DNA of 64,000 nucleotides from Acidovorax soli. Lineage in GTDB: Bacteria; Pseudomonadota; Gammaproteobacteria; Burkholderiales; Burkholderiaceae_C. The stretch is taken from the NCBI RefSeq assembly GCF_014207955.1, contig NZ_JACHLK010000001.1:898560-962559 (forward strand). Direction: 5' to 3'. The notes beneath the pieces were generated by a model. That model was given only the letters and a program-made list of their open reading frames with translations. It searched no databases and was not told the DNA's origin. The translations under genes and the position numbers were made by a program. Of the stretch, positions 16,617 to 24,832 are shown piece by piece; the first letter of the stretch is position 1, and the number at the start of each line of letters is the position of its first letter.

Positions 16617-17732
16617 ATGCTGATTGGTGTGCCTGCAGAGTCCATGGCAGGAGAGACACGGGTTGCCGTGACCCCCGAGACGGTCAAGAAGCTCAAGGCC
16701 CAGGGCCATACCCTGCGCATTGAGGCCGGCGCCGGGGTGGCGGCCAGCGTCACCGATGCCGCCTACGAGGCTGCGGGCGCCGAGATCACCGATGCCGCTG
16801 GCGCCTGGGGCGCCGACCTGCTGCTCAAGGTGCGCTGCCCCTCCGAGGCCGAGACCCCGCGCCTGCGCGCAGGTGCCACGCTGGTCGGCATGCTCAACCC
16901 CTTCGACGCGGCCGGCCTGCAGCGCCTGGCCGCGGCCGGTGTCACCGCCTATGCGCTCGAAGCGGCACCGCGCACCACACGGGCCCAGAGCATGGACGTG
17001 CTGTCCTCCCAGGCCAACATCGCTGGCTACAAGGCCGTGATGATCGCGGCCGACCGCTACCAGCGCTTCTTCCCCATGCTCATGACGGCCGCCGGCACCG
17101 TGAAGGCCGCGCGCGTGGTGATCCTGGGCGTGGGCGTGGCCGGCCTGCAGGCGATTGCCACGGCCAAGCGCCTGGGCGCCGTGATCGAGGCGTCGGACGT
17201 GCGTCCCAGCGTCAAGGAACAGGTCGAATCGCTGGGCGCCAAGTTCATCGACGTGCCCTACGAAACCCAGGAAGAAAAGGACGCCGCCGAAGGCGTGGGC
17301 GGCTATGCCCGGCCCATGCCGCAAAGCTGGCTGGACCGCCAGAAGGCCGAGGTGGCCAAGCGCGTGGCCCAGGCCGACGTGGTCATCACCACGGCGCTGA
17401 TTCCTGGCCGCCCGGCGCCGGTGCTGGTGACCGAGGAGATGGTCCGGTCCATGAAGGCCGGCTCGGTCATCGTCGATCTTGCCGCCCCGCAGGGTGGCAA
17501 CTGCCCGCTCACGGAGCCCGGCCAGACCGTGGTCAAGCACGGCGTGACCCTGGTGGGCGAGACCAACCTGCCGGCCCTGGTGGCGGCCGATGCCTCCTCG
17601 CTCTATGCACGCAACGTGCTCGACTTCCTCAAGCTCATCGTCAACAAGGAAGGCGCCCTGCACATGGACCTGCAGGACGACATCGTGGCGGCCTGCCTGA
17701 TGGCCCACGAAGGCACGGTGAAGCGCGCATGA
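16617..17732 (+). CDS. pntAa: NAD(P) transhydrogenase subunit alpha, NAD-binding part
   Basis: 371 residues, corresponding to domain I of PntA; the membrane part is a separate gene (pntAb), as usual outside enterobacteria. With PntAb and PntB it forms the proton-pumping Re/Si-specific transhydrogenase that makes NADPH from NADH. Motifs: MLIGVPAESMAGETRVAVTP at the N-terminus, the Rossmann signature VVILGVGVAGLQAIATAKRL (~165-184), RPMPQSWLDRQK and VIVDLAAPQGGNCP. A GAGCAAGGAG site precedes the ATG. The upstream 140 bp hold an inverted repeat GGTCAG-N16-CTGACC (16560-16587). The stop overlaps the next gene by 4 nt. Confidence 0.95.
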   Translation: MLIGVPAESMAGETRVAVTPETVKKLKAQGHTLRIEAGAGVAASVTDAAYEAAGAEITDAAGAWGADLLLKVRCPSEAETPRLRAGATLVGMLNPFDAAGLQRLAAAGVTAYALEAAPRTTRAQSMDVLSSQANIAGYKAVMIAADRYQRFFPMLMTAAGTVKAARVVILGVGVAGLQAIATAKRLGAVIEASDVRPSVKEQVESLGAKFIDVPYETQEEKDAAEGVGGYARPMPQSWLDRQKAEVAKRVAQADVVITTALIPGRPAPVLVTEEMVRSMKAGSVIVDLAAPQGGNCPLTEPGQTVVKHGVTLVGETNLPALVAADASSLYARNVLDFLKLIVNKEGALHMDLQDDIVAACLMAHEGTVKRA

Positions 17733-18442
17733 GGCCGCTGCTGCCCCGCCTGCTGGCCGCTGCGGCGACCCTGGCGGTTCTCTCCGCCTGTGCCCCCATG
17801 CCTGCCGGCCCGGCCGAGTTCAGCGCCGGGCGCACGCGTGTGGTGCTGCCGTCCCCCGCCTGGGAAGACCTGGGCAGTTTCAGCGAAACCCTGTCGGCGC
17901 TGCCGCCACCGGCCAGTGTGCCCCTGCAGACGCGTGCCACGGTGCTGCGCGGCGCGCGCAATGAAGTGCTGGCGGTGCTGCTGGTGCAGTCCCACCAGCG
18001 CAGCGATCCGCGCGAGCGCACGCTGTGGACGGCCTCCTGCCCGGAAGAGCAGGGCCTGTGGGTCCGGGACGCCGCCGCGGGCAGCCCCCTGCGCGTGGAC
18101 TGCCTGCGCTTCAAGCGCTGGGCCCACACCAGCGACCGCTTCCTGGACAAGGCCCACCCCGGCCTGGTGCGCTGGGTGCAGGAGCGTGGCGTGGCGCTCG
18201 CGCAGCCGCATTCGCACCTGAATTACCGCTATGCCACTGAGGGCGGTGCCTCCATCGAGGTGGATGCCCTGGTGGACCTGCGCCTCCTGAAGCTTCCTGC
18301 TGGCAACACGGCCGACTACCTGCGCGTCGGTATGGCGGCCGAGGACTGGAGCCAGCGGATGGCCCGGGCCGCGCGCGTGAGTGTCGGCATGGTGGATGGA
18401 TTCCTGGCCGTGCCGCCGTTCCCCGCCGCACTGCCGCAATAA
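17729..18442 (+). CDS. putative lipoprotein of unknown function inside the pnt operon
   Basis: 237 residues. An N-terminal lipoprotein signal (MRPLLPRLLAAAATLAVLSA then Cys21 in SACAP) predicts an outer- or inner-membrane lipoprotein. The mature part is not a family I recognise; it has few cysteines (VDCLRF, TASCPEE) and no obvious enzymatic motif. It overlaps the pntAa stop by ATGA, so translation is coupled to the transhydrogenase. Why a lipoprotein sits between pntAa and pntAb is unknown. The coding call is supported by the overlap, the lipobox and consistent codon use. Confidence 0.8.
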   Translation: MRPLLPRLLAAAATLAVLSACAPMPAGPAEFSAGRTRVVLPSPAWEDLGSFSETLSALPPPASVPLQTRATVLRGARNEVLAVLLVQSHQRSDPRERTLWTASCPEEQGLWVRDAAAGSPLRVDCLRFKRWAHTSDRFLDKAHPGLVRWVQERGVALAQPHSHLNYRYATEGGASIEVDALVDLRLLKLPAGNTADYLRVGMAAEDWSQRMARAARVSVGMVDGFLAVPPFPAALPQ

Positions 18443-18476
18443 ACGCACAACAACACCGCCAAGGGAGGCACGGAAC

Positions 18477-19022
18477 ATGGGGATCATTTTGCAAATCCTG
18501 GGCCTGGTCATCACCTTCACCATGGCCATGGAGGCCCTGCGGCGCTTTGGCATCGATGTGGGCTGGCTCAACCCGCTGACCTTCTTCCACCGGCGCGCCT
18601 GGAAGAAAAAAGTCACGACGCCACCGCTGTACGCGCTTGACCATCCGGTGGACGTGGTCGCCGTGCTGGCCCTGGCCACGGTGCAGACCACGGGGGCCAT
18701 CACCGTGCAGCAAAAGACCGGGGTGCAGGCGCTGCTGCAGGAACACCTGGCGCTGACCGAAGGCGATGCCGGCAGCCTCTGGGTGGCCAGCGCCCACATG
18801 CTGCGCAACCGCGCCCTGGCGCTCAGCGAGCTGCCCGAGGTGCTCGCGCGCAGTGCCGACAAGTTCACCGATTACCACGTGCAAACGCTCAAGACCGTGA
18901 TGCGATCGGCAGCTCTGATCGAGCCGCCCATCAACGCGGCCCAGCAACAGCTGATCGACGCTGTGGATGCCTATTTCGCCAAGAAGAACGCCGCCAAAGG
19001 CCCCTGGTCGGCCGCAAGCTAA
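18477..19022 (+). CDS. membrane-anchored helical protein inside the pnt operon (TerB-like domain suspected)
   Basis: 181 residues. One N-terminal hydrophobic helix (~residues 3-22) is followed by a basic stretch (RRAWKKK) and an all-helical domain of ~120 residues. The helical pattern (LTEGDAGSLWVASAHMLRNR, SADKFTDYHVQTLKTVMRSA, PPINAAQQQLIDAVDAYF) resembles TerB/COG4103-type domains; this is a weak, motif-level impression. AGGGAGG before the ATG at 18477 fixes the start. It lies between the lipoprotein and pntAb. Function unknown. Confidence 0.75.
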   Translation: MGIILQILGLVITFTMAMEALRRFGIDVGWLNPLTFFHRRAWKKKVTTPPLYALDHPVDVVAVLALATVQTTGAITVQQKTGVQALLQEHLALTEGDAGSLWVASAHMLRNRALALSELPEVLARSADKFTDYHVQTLKTVMRSAALIEPPINAAQQQLIDAVDAYFAKKNAAKGPWSAAS

Positions 19023-19052
19023 CGCCCATTGATTGAAGAAGGACACATTTCC

Positions 19053-19379
19053 ATGGATGCCGTCTCTCCCACCCTCATCAACCTCATCATCTTCGTGCTG
19101 GCCATCTATGTGGGCTACCACGTGGTCTGGACGGTGACCCCCGCACTGCACACGCCGCTGATGGCGGTGACCAACGCGATTTCCGCCATCGTCATCGTGG
19201 GGGCCATGCTGGCTGCCGCGTTGACCGAGACCACCCTGGGCAAGAGCATGGGCGCAGTGGCCGTGGCGCTGGCCGCGGTCAACGTGTTCGGCGGCTTCCT
19301 CGTGACGCGCCGCATGCTCGAGATGTTCAAGAAGAAGGACAAGAAGGCGGCGCCCAAGGCCGAAGGAGGCCAGGCATGA
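19053..19379 (+). CDS. pntAb: NAD(P) transhydrogenase subunit alpha, membrane part
   Basis: 108 residues with three hydrophobic helices (LINLIIFVLAIYVGYHVVW, AISAIVIVGAMLAAAL, AVAVALAAVNVFGGFLVT), equal to the membrane domain of PntA. The C-terminal RRMLEMFKKKDKK is the usual cytoplasmic tail. A GAAGAAGGACAC ribosome-binding site precedes the ATG at 19053. It joins PntB helices to form the proton channel. It overlaps the pntB start by 4 nt. Its distance of about 1.3 kb from pntAa is unusual, because these two genes normally adjoin. Confidence 0.93.
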   Translation: MDAVSPTLINLIIFVLAIYVGYHVVWTVTPALHTPLMAVTNAISAIVIVGAMLAAALTETTLGKSMGAVAVALAAVNVFGGFLVTRRMLEMFKKKDKKAAPKAEGGQA

Positions 19380-20800
19380 GCATGAACCTCGTCACGCTGC
19401 TGTACCTGGTGGCCAGCGTCTGCTTCATCCAGGCGCTCAAGGGGCTCTCGCACCCCACGACATCGATCCGCGGCAACATCTTCGGCATGACGGGCATGGC
19501 GATTGCCGTGCTCACCACGGCGGCGCTCATCGTCGAGCTCTCGGGCGGCAAGGCACAGGGCATGGTCTATGTGCTGGGTGCCCTGGTGGTCGGCGGTGCG
19601 GCCGGCGCCATCATGGCCAACCGGGTCGAGATGACCAAGATGCCCGAGCTCGTGGCCTTCATGCACAGCATGATCGGCCTGGCCGCCGTGTGCATCGCCG
19701 TGGCCGTGGTGGCCGAGCCCTGGGCTTTTGCCATCGTGCCCAAGGATGCCCCCATCCCCGGCGGCAACCGCATCGAGCTGGCGCTCGGCGCCTTCATCGG
19801 TGCGGTGACCTTCAGCGGCTCGGTGATCGCCTTTGGCAAGCTCTCGGGCAAGTACAAGTTCCGCCTGTTCCAGGGCGCGCCCGTGCAGTTCGCAGGCCAG
19901 CACAAGCTCAACCTGGTGCTGGGCCTGGCCGTGCTGTTCTTCTGCTTCGGCTTCTGGCACTCGCAAAGCTGGATCGACATCGTGCTGGTGATCGCGCTGG
20001 GCTTCATCCTCGGCGTGCTCATCATCATCCCCATCGGCGGTGCCGACATGCCGGTGGTGGTCTCCATGCTCAACAGCTACTCGGGCTGGGCGGCCGCAGG
20101 CATCGGCTTTTCGCTGAACAACTCGATGCTGATCATCGCCGGCTCGCTGGTGGGCAGCTCGGGCGCGATCCTGAGCTACATCATGTGCAAGGCCATGAAC
20201 CGCTCGTTCTTCAACGTGATCCTGGGCGGCTTCGGCGGCGATGCCACCAGCGCCGCCTCGGGCGCCAAGGAGCAGCGCCCGGTCAAGAGCGGCAGCTCGG
20301 ACGACGCGGCCTTCGTGCTGGGCAATGCCGAGACCGTGGTCATCGTGCCCGGCTACGGCCTGGCCGTGGCGCGTGCCCAGCATGCCGTCAAGGAACTGGC
20401 GGCCAAGCTCACCGAGAAGGGCGTGACCGTGAAGTACGCCATCCACCCGGTGGCGGGGCGCATGCCCGGCCACATGAACGTGCTGCTGGCCGAGGCCGAG
20501 GTGCCCTACGACCAGGTGTTCGAGATGGAAGACATCAACGGCGAGTTCGGCCAGGCCGACGTGGCCATCATCCTGGGTGCCAACGACGTGGTGAACCCCG
20601 CCGCGCACACCAAGGGCAGCCCGATCTACGGCATGCCCATCCTGGAGGCCTACAAGGCCAAGACCGTGATCGTCAACAAGCGCTCCATGGCGGCGGGCTA
20701 CGCCGGCCTGGACAACGAGCTGTTCTACATGGACAAGACCATGATGGTTTTCGGCGATGCCAAGAAGGTCGTCGAGGACATCGGCAAGGCCATCGAGTAG
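19376..20800 (+). CDS. pntB: NAD(P) transhydrogenase subunit beta
   Basis: 474 residues. About eight or nine membrane helices fill the first ~270 residues (for example GGADMPVVVSMLNSYSGWAA, the channel segment). A linker rich in Ser and Ala is followed by the NADP(H)-binding domain III with VVIVPGYGLAVARAQHAV, HPVAGRMPGHMNVLLAEAEV and GANDVVNPAAHT. It completes the transhydrogenase with PntAa and PntAb. Start at the overlapping ATG 19376; an ATG two codons later is also possible. Confidence 0.96.
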   Translation: MSMNLVTLLYLVASVCFIQALKGLSHPTTSIRGNIFGMTGMAIAVLTTAALIVELSGGKAQGMVYVLGALVVGGAAGAIMANRVEMTKMPELVAFMHSMIGLAAVCIAVAVVAEPWAFAIVPKDAPIPGGNRIELALGAFIGAVTFSGSVIAFGKLSGKYKFRLFQGAPVQFAGQHKLNLVLGLAVLFFCFGFWHSQSWIDIVLVIALGFILGVLIIIPIGGADMPVVVSMLNSYSGWAAAGIGFSLNNSMLIIAGSLVGSSGAILSYIMCKAMNRSFFNVILGGFGGDATSAASGAKEQRPVKSGSSDDAAFVLGNAETVVIVPGYGLAVARAQHAVKELAAKLTEKGVTVKYAIHPVAGRMPGHMNVLLAEAEVPYDQVFEMEDINGEFGQADVAIILGANDVVNPAAHTKGSPIYGMPILEAYKAKTVIVNKRSMAAGYAGLDNELFYMDKTMMVFGDAKKVVEDIGKAIE

Positions 20801-20956
20801 GCCCGCCGAACAGGCCATTTCCCACGGCGAAAGACCCTTCGGGCGCTACGGCGAAAAGCCCTGTCGCCTAGGGGAAACTAAGCACCCACGGAGCCACCAC
20901 CGGCAGGGACAATGCCGGGGTTCCATCGCAATCAGAAGTTTGGAGAGACACGTACC

Positions 20957-22636
20957 ATGACCGACCGTCCCTGGCTGGCCGCCTATCCGCAAGGTGTTCC
21001 CGCAGATATCGATACCTCGCAGTACCCCTCGCTGGTGGCGCTGATGGACGAGGCGTTCAGCAAGTACGCCAGCCGCGTGGCCTACAGCTTCATGGGCAAG
21101 GACGTGAGCTACGGCCAGACCGATTCGCTGAGCGCTGCCTTCGCCGCCTACCTGCAGGGCCTGGGCCTGGTCAAGGGCGACCGCGTGGCCATCATGATGC
21201 CCAACGTGCCGCAGTACCCCGTGGCCGTGGCCGGCATCCTGCGCGCCGGCTTCGTCGTGGTCAACGTGAACCCGCTGTACACCCCGCGCGAACTCGAGCA
21301 CCAGCTCAAGGACTCGGGCGCCAAGGCCATCGTCATCATCGAGAACTTCGCCACCACGCTGCAGCAGTGCATCGCCAACACGCCCGTCAAGCACGTGGTG
21401 CTGGCCGCCATGGGCGACCAGCTGGGCTTGCTCAAGGGCACGCTGGTGAACTACGTGGTGCGCAACGTCAAGAAGATGGTGCCCGCCTACGACCTGCCCG
21501 GCGCCGTGCGCTTCAACGACGCGATCGCCCGCGGCACGCGCGGCAGCTTCAAGAAGCCCGACATCCGCCCCGATGACATCGCCCTGCTGCAGTACACCGG
21601 CGGCACCACCGGCGTGAGCAAGGGGGCGGTGCTGCTGCACCGCAATGTGCTCGCCAACGTGCTGCAGTCGGAGGCCTGGAACGCGCCCGTGATGGCCAAG
21701 GTGCCTGCCGGCGAGCAGCCCACCAGCGTCTGCGCGCTGCCGCTGTACCACATCTTCGCGTTCACCGTGAACATGATGCTGTCCATGCGCACGGGCGGCA
21801 AGACCATCCTGATCCCGAACCCGCGCGACCTGCCCGCGGTGCTCAAGGAGCTGTCCAAGCACACCTTCCACAGCTTCCCGGCCGTGAACACGCTGTTCAA
21901 TGGACTGGCCAACCACCCCGACTTCAACACCGTCAACTGGAAGAACCTCAAGGTCTCGGTGGGTGGCGGCATGGCCGTGCAGGGCGCCGTGGCCAAGCTC
22001 TGGCTGGAGAAGACCGGCTGCCCCATCTGCGAAGGCTATGGCCTGTCGGAGACCAGCCCCTCGGCCAGCTGCAACCCCGTGACGGCCAAGGAATACACCG
22101 GCACCATCGGTGTGCCGATTCCCGGCACGACGATGAAGCTGCTGGACGACGAAGGCCACGAGGTCACCACCTTGGGCCAGCCGGGCGAGATCGCGATCAA
22201 GGGCCCGCAGGTCATGGCTGGCTACTGGCAGCGCCCCGACGAGACCGCCAAGGTCATGACCGAGGACGGCTACTTCAAGTCCGGCGACATCGGCATCATG
22301 GACGAGCGCGGCTTCTTCAAGATCGTGGACCGCAAGAAGGACATGGTGCTGGTCAGCGGCTTCAACGTCTACCCCAACGAGGTCGAGGAAGTGGTTGCCA
22401 ACTGCCCTGGCGTGCTCGAATGCGCGGTGGTCGGCGTGCCCGACGAGAAGACTGGCGAGGCCGTCAAGCTGGTCATCGTGAAGAAGGACCCGGCCCTCAC
22501 CGAAGCCCAGGTCAAGGAGTTCTGCAAGGCCAACCTCACTGGCTACAAGCAGCCGCGCGTGATCGAGTTCCGCACCGAGCTGCCCAAGACCCCGGTGGGC
22601 AAGATCCTGCGCCGCGAACTGCGCGACAAGAAGTAA
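20957..22636 (+). CDS. fadD: long-chain fatty acid-CoA ligase
   Basis: 559 residues, FadD length. It activates fatty acids to acyl-CoA through an acyl-AMP intermediate, before beta-oxidation. The ANL-superfamily motifs are clear: the AMP-binding P-loop LLQYTGGTTGVSKGAVLLHR, CEGYGLSETSPSASCNP, the Asp/Arg hinge region YFKSGDIGIMDERGFFKIVDRKKDMVLVSG (abridged here to its ends), and the catalytic Lys region TPVGKILRRELRDKK at the C-terminus. Start at ATG 20957 with TTTGGAGAGA upstream. The 156-bp region before it contains GACAAT, a possible -10, and two CGGCGAAA repeats. Confidence 0.95.
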   Translation: MTDRPWLAAYPQGVPADIDTSQYPSLVALMDEAFSKYASRVAYSFMGKDVSYGQTDSLSAAFAAYLQGLGLVKGDRVAIMMPNVPQYPVAVAGILRAGFVVVNVNPLYTPRELEHQLKDSGAKAIVIIENFATTLQQCIANTPVKHVVLAAMGDQLGLLKGTLVNYVVRNVKKMVPAYDLPGAVRFNDAIARGTRGSFKKPDIRPDDIALLQYTGGTTGVSKGAVLLHRNVLANVLQSEAWNAPVMAKVPAGEQPTSVCALPLYHIFAFTVNMMLSMRTGGKTILIPNPRDLPAVLKELSKHTFHSFPAVNTLFNGLANHPDFNTVNWKNLKVSVGGGMAVQGAVAKLWLEKTGCPICEGYGLSETSPSASCNPVTAKEYTGTIGVPIPGTTMKLLDDEGHEVTTLGQPGEIAIKGPQVMAGYWQRPDETAKVMTEDGYFKSGDIGIMDERGFFKIVDRKKDMVLVSGFNVYPNEVEEVVANCPGVLECAVVGVPDEKTGEAVKLVIVKKDPALTEAQVKEFCKANLTGYKQPRVIEFRTELPKTPVGKILRRELRDKK

Positions 22637-22691
22637 ACGACAGGCAAACAAGCGGGGGCGGCGGGCGCGCAGGGCTGGAATAATCCCGGCC

Positions 22692-22724
22692 ATGCGTGCC
22701 ACGTCTTTCCACCCCGTTCCATGA
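22692..22724 (+). CDS. 10-codon minicistron overlapping mtnN (possible leader peptide)
   Basis: ATG at 22692 opens a 10-residue frame, MRATSFHPVP, whose TGA stop (22722-22724) overlaps the mtnN ATG (22721-22723) as ATGA. AATAAT (22679-22684) ends 7 nt before this ATG and there is no Shine-Dalgarno, so the minicistron would be the leaderless 5' end of the mRNA. mtnN itself has no Shine-Dalgarno, so its translation may depend on coupling. This is inferred from layout alone; the short frame could be chance. Confidence 0.35.
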   Translation: MRATSFHPVP

Positions 22725-23464
22725 CCACCGCCATCCTCAGCGCTCTGCCCGAAGAGCAGGCCAGCCTCATTGCCCGGCTCGAGCGCGCCCAGCGCCTCAC
22801 CCATGCGGGCCGCTCTTTCTGGAAAGGCGAGCTGTGCGCTCGCCCCGTGCTGCTGGCGCTTTCGGGCATTGGCAAGGTGGCGGCTGCCACCACGGCCACG
22901 GCGCTCATCGAGCATTTCGGTGTGGCACGCATCGTGTTCACCGGCGTGGCCGGGGGTCTGGGCGAGGGCGTCGGCGTGGGCGACGTCGTGGTGGCAGAGA
23001 GCTTTCTGCAGCACGACATGGACGCTTCCCCCCTGTTCCCGCGCTGGGAGGTGCCCGGCTATGCGCGCACGCGTTTCGACTGCGACGCGCGCCTGTCTGC
23101 CCTGCTGCAGGACGCGGCCCGCCACTGCCTGTCCGGCGCGGACCGGCTGCCCGAACTGGAGGACGGCGTCCACCGCGTGCACCAGGGCCTCGTGGCCAGC
23201 GGCGACCGTTTCGTATCAGGCGCTCAGGAGGCCCTGCGACTGCGCGAGTCCCTCGGTGCAGCCGGCCACGCCGTGCTGGCCGTCGAAATGGAAGGCGCCG
23301 CGGTGGCCCAGGTCTGCCTGGACTACAGCGTCCCCTTCGCCGCCATCCGCACCATCTCCGACCGCGCCGACGACACCGCCCACGTCGACTTCCCCGTCTT
23401 CATCCAGACCGTCGCCAGCCGCTACGCCGAGCACATGGTGCTAGCCCTGATGCGAGCGCTGTGA
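22721..23464 (+). CDS. mtnN: 5'-methylthioadenosine/S-adenosylhomocysteine nucleosidase
   Basis: 247 residues, slightly longer than the ~230 of E. coli MTAN. It hydrolyses methylthioadenosine and adenosylhomocysteine, by-products of polyamine synthesis and methylation. Family marks: MTTAILSALPEEQASLIARL at the N-terminus (with the catalytic-base Glu region), LSGIGKVAAATTATALIEHF, FTGVAGGLGEGVGVGDVVV, the ribose-binding AVEMEGAAVAQVC and RTISDRADD with the catalytic Asp. An insertion around residues 125-150 accounts for the extra length. No Shine-Dalgarno precedes the ATG; see the overlapping minicistron. Confidence 0.93.
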   Translation: MTTAILSALPEEQASLIARLERAQRLTHAGRSFWKGELCARPVLLALSGIGKVAAATTATALIEHFGVARIVFTGVAGGLGEGVGVGDVVVAESFLQHDMDASPLFPRWEVPGYARTRFDCDARLSALLQDAARHCLSGADRLPELEDGVHRVHQGLVASGDRFVSGAQEALRLRESLGAAGHAVLAVEMEGAAVAQVCLDYSVPFAAIRTISDRADDTAHVDFPVFIQTVASRYAEHMVLALMRAL

Positions 23465-23580
23465 CCCTTCAGCACAAGGGCTCACGGTTCCATGAGTAGC
23501 TACATGGCGCAGGCGTTTCGAAAAACCCCGCCCTATTGCACGAAGGCGCGAAGCGCCTGACGTGCACCTACCAGCGCCAC

Positions 23581-23656
23581 CGTGGATCCGGCTTTGCCGG
23601 TCCAGGGGTGGCGTCCCCCCTCAGGGGGGAAGGCGCGCAGCGCCACAGGGGGGAGC
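23581..23656 (-). repeat. dispersed 3'-end repeat, copy 5 (short form)
   Basis: Starts at the base after the corA stop, minus strand: GCTCCCCCCTGTGGCGCTGC, then CGCGCCTTCCCCCCTGAGG and GGGGACGCCACCCC. It shares the hairpin-rich head of the other copies, but the AGCGCGGCGGGGCGGCCC tail is replaced by another inverted repeat, GGCAAAGCC. The rest of the 192-bp gap to mtnN shows no gene. Confidence 0.65.
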
Positions 23657-24643
23657 CTATTTCAACCAGCCCCGCTTGCGGAAGTACCACATCGGCCCGA
23701 GCGCGCTCGCCACCATCAGCGCAATGCCGTAGGCATAACCGTAGGTCCACTTGAGTTCGGGCATGAACTCGAAGTTCATGCCGTACACGCTGGCGATCAG
23801 CGTGGGTGGCAGCAGGGCCACGCTGGCCACCGAGAAGATCTTGATGATCTTGTTCTGGTTGATGTTGATGAAACCGACCGTCGCGTCCATCAAGAAGTTG
23901 ATCTTGTCGAACAGGAAGGCCGTGTGGTTGTCCAGCGACTCGATGTCGCGCAGGATCTGGCGCGCCTCCTCGAACTGCTCGGAGTTGAGCATCTTGCTGC
24001 GCATCATGAAGCTCACCGCGCGGCGCGTGTCCATGACGTTGCGGCGGATGCGGCCATTCAAGTCTTCCTGGCGTGCGATGGCGGCCAGCACCTCGCCGGC
24101 ACGGGCGTCGGTCACGTCGCCGGCCAGCACCTGCTTGCTCACGGCTTCGAGCTCGTCGTAGATGTTCTCCAGCGTGTCGGCCGAGTACTCGGCGTCCGCG
24201 TCGAACAGCTTGAGCAGCACCTCCTTGGCGTCCTCGATGAGGCCGGGTGCACGCCGCGCACGCATGCGCAGCAGGCGAAAGACGGGCACATCCTCGTCGT
24301 GGATGGAGAACAGCACGCCCCGGCTCTTGAGGTTGGCGTTGTGCTGGTTCAGGATGAAGGCCACGCGCACCGAGCGCGGGTTCTCGTCATCATCGATCAG
24401 GAAGTCGCTGCGGATGTGCAGCTCGCCGTTGTCTTCTTCGTAGAAGCGGGCGGATTCCTCGATGTCCTCGTCCATCGCATCCTCGGGGATGGACAGGCCA
24501 TAGTGCTGCTTGATCCAGCGCTTTTCTTCGAGCGTGGGGGCTTCCAGGTCCACCCAGATCGGCTGGAACTTGGCGAGCTCTTCCAGGGATTCGATTTCTT
24601 CCTGGAACAGGCGGCCATTGGCGAGCGTAAAGATGTTGAGCAT
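23657..24643 (-). CDS. corA: CorA family magnesium/cobalt transporter
   Basis: 328 residues, usual for CorA. A large cytoplasmic funnel domain leads to two C-terminal membrane helices. The selectivity motif YGMNFEFMPE lies in the loop between them, and the C-terminal basic MWYFRKRGWLK is typical. It forms a pentameric Mg2+ channel. ATG at 24643 is preceded by AAGGGAG, and an in-frame upstream ATG would only add leader sequence. The leader is unusually structured (see 24685-24789). A dispersed repeat follows the stop. Confidence 0.94.
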   Translation of the reverse strand: MLNIFTLANGRLFQEEIESLEELAKFQPIWVDLEAPTLEEKRWIKQHYGLSIPEDAMDEDIEESARFYEEDNGELHIRSDFLIDDDENPRSVRVAFILNQHNANLKSRGVLFSIHDEDVPVFRLLRMRARRAPGLIEDAKEVLLKLFDADAEYSADTLENIYDELEAVSKQVLAGDVTDARAGEVLAAIARQEDLNGRIRRNVMDTRRAVSFMMRSKMLNSEQFEEARQILRDIESLDNHTAFLFDKINFLMDATVGFININQNKIIKIFSVASVALLPPTLIASVYGMNFEFMPELKWTYGYAYGIALMVASALGPMWYFRKRGWLK

Positions 24644-24684
24644 GGGCTCACTCCCTTGTGATTGGCGTCTGCGGTGGGGGTCAT

Positions 24685-24789
24685 GGGTTGCTTTCAACCC
24701 CACGGCAGGCCGGGGAGCTGAAAGCTACCAACTCGGGTAGGTTTCCAAGGAGCTTTCTCCGTTAAAAATGCAAGCGCCGGATTATCGCA
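24685..24789 (-). promoter_or_regulatory. structured 5' leader of corA
   Basis: On the minus strand GATAAT, a possible -10 (near 24780-24785), is followed by a ~130-nt leader with no gene. It contains GGAG-AAAG-CTCC (24749-24760), CTACC-N6-GGTAG (24725-24740) and GGGTTG-AAAG-CAACCC (24685-24700). Two hairpins thus carry the same AAAG loop. GAAAGCT (24751-24757 strand partner) can also pair with AGCTTTC (24720-24726), excluding the first hairpin. Mutually exclusive folds suggest a switch or attenuator. I do not recognise an M-box or another named riboswitch. Confidence 0.5.
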
Positions 24790-24832
24790 CCGGGCACGCG
24801 GCCTGTCTGTGACTGCGCTGGCGCTGGGAAGT

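Noticed and set aside
24685..24790. Known Mg2+ or guanidine riboswitch (M-box, ykkC, mini-ykkC) before corA
   Set aside because: The loops read AAAG and CGAGTT and not the conserved cores of those classes; kept only as an unnamed structured leader.
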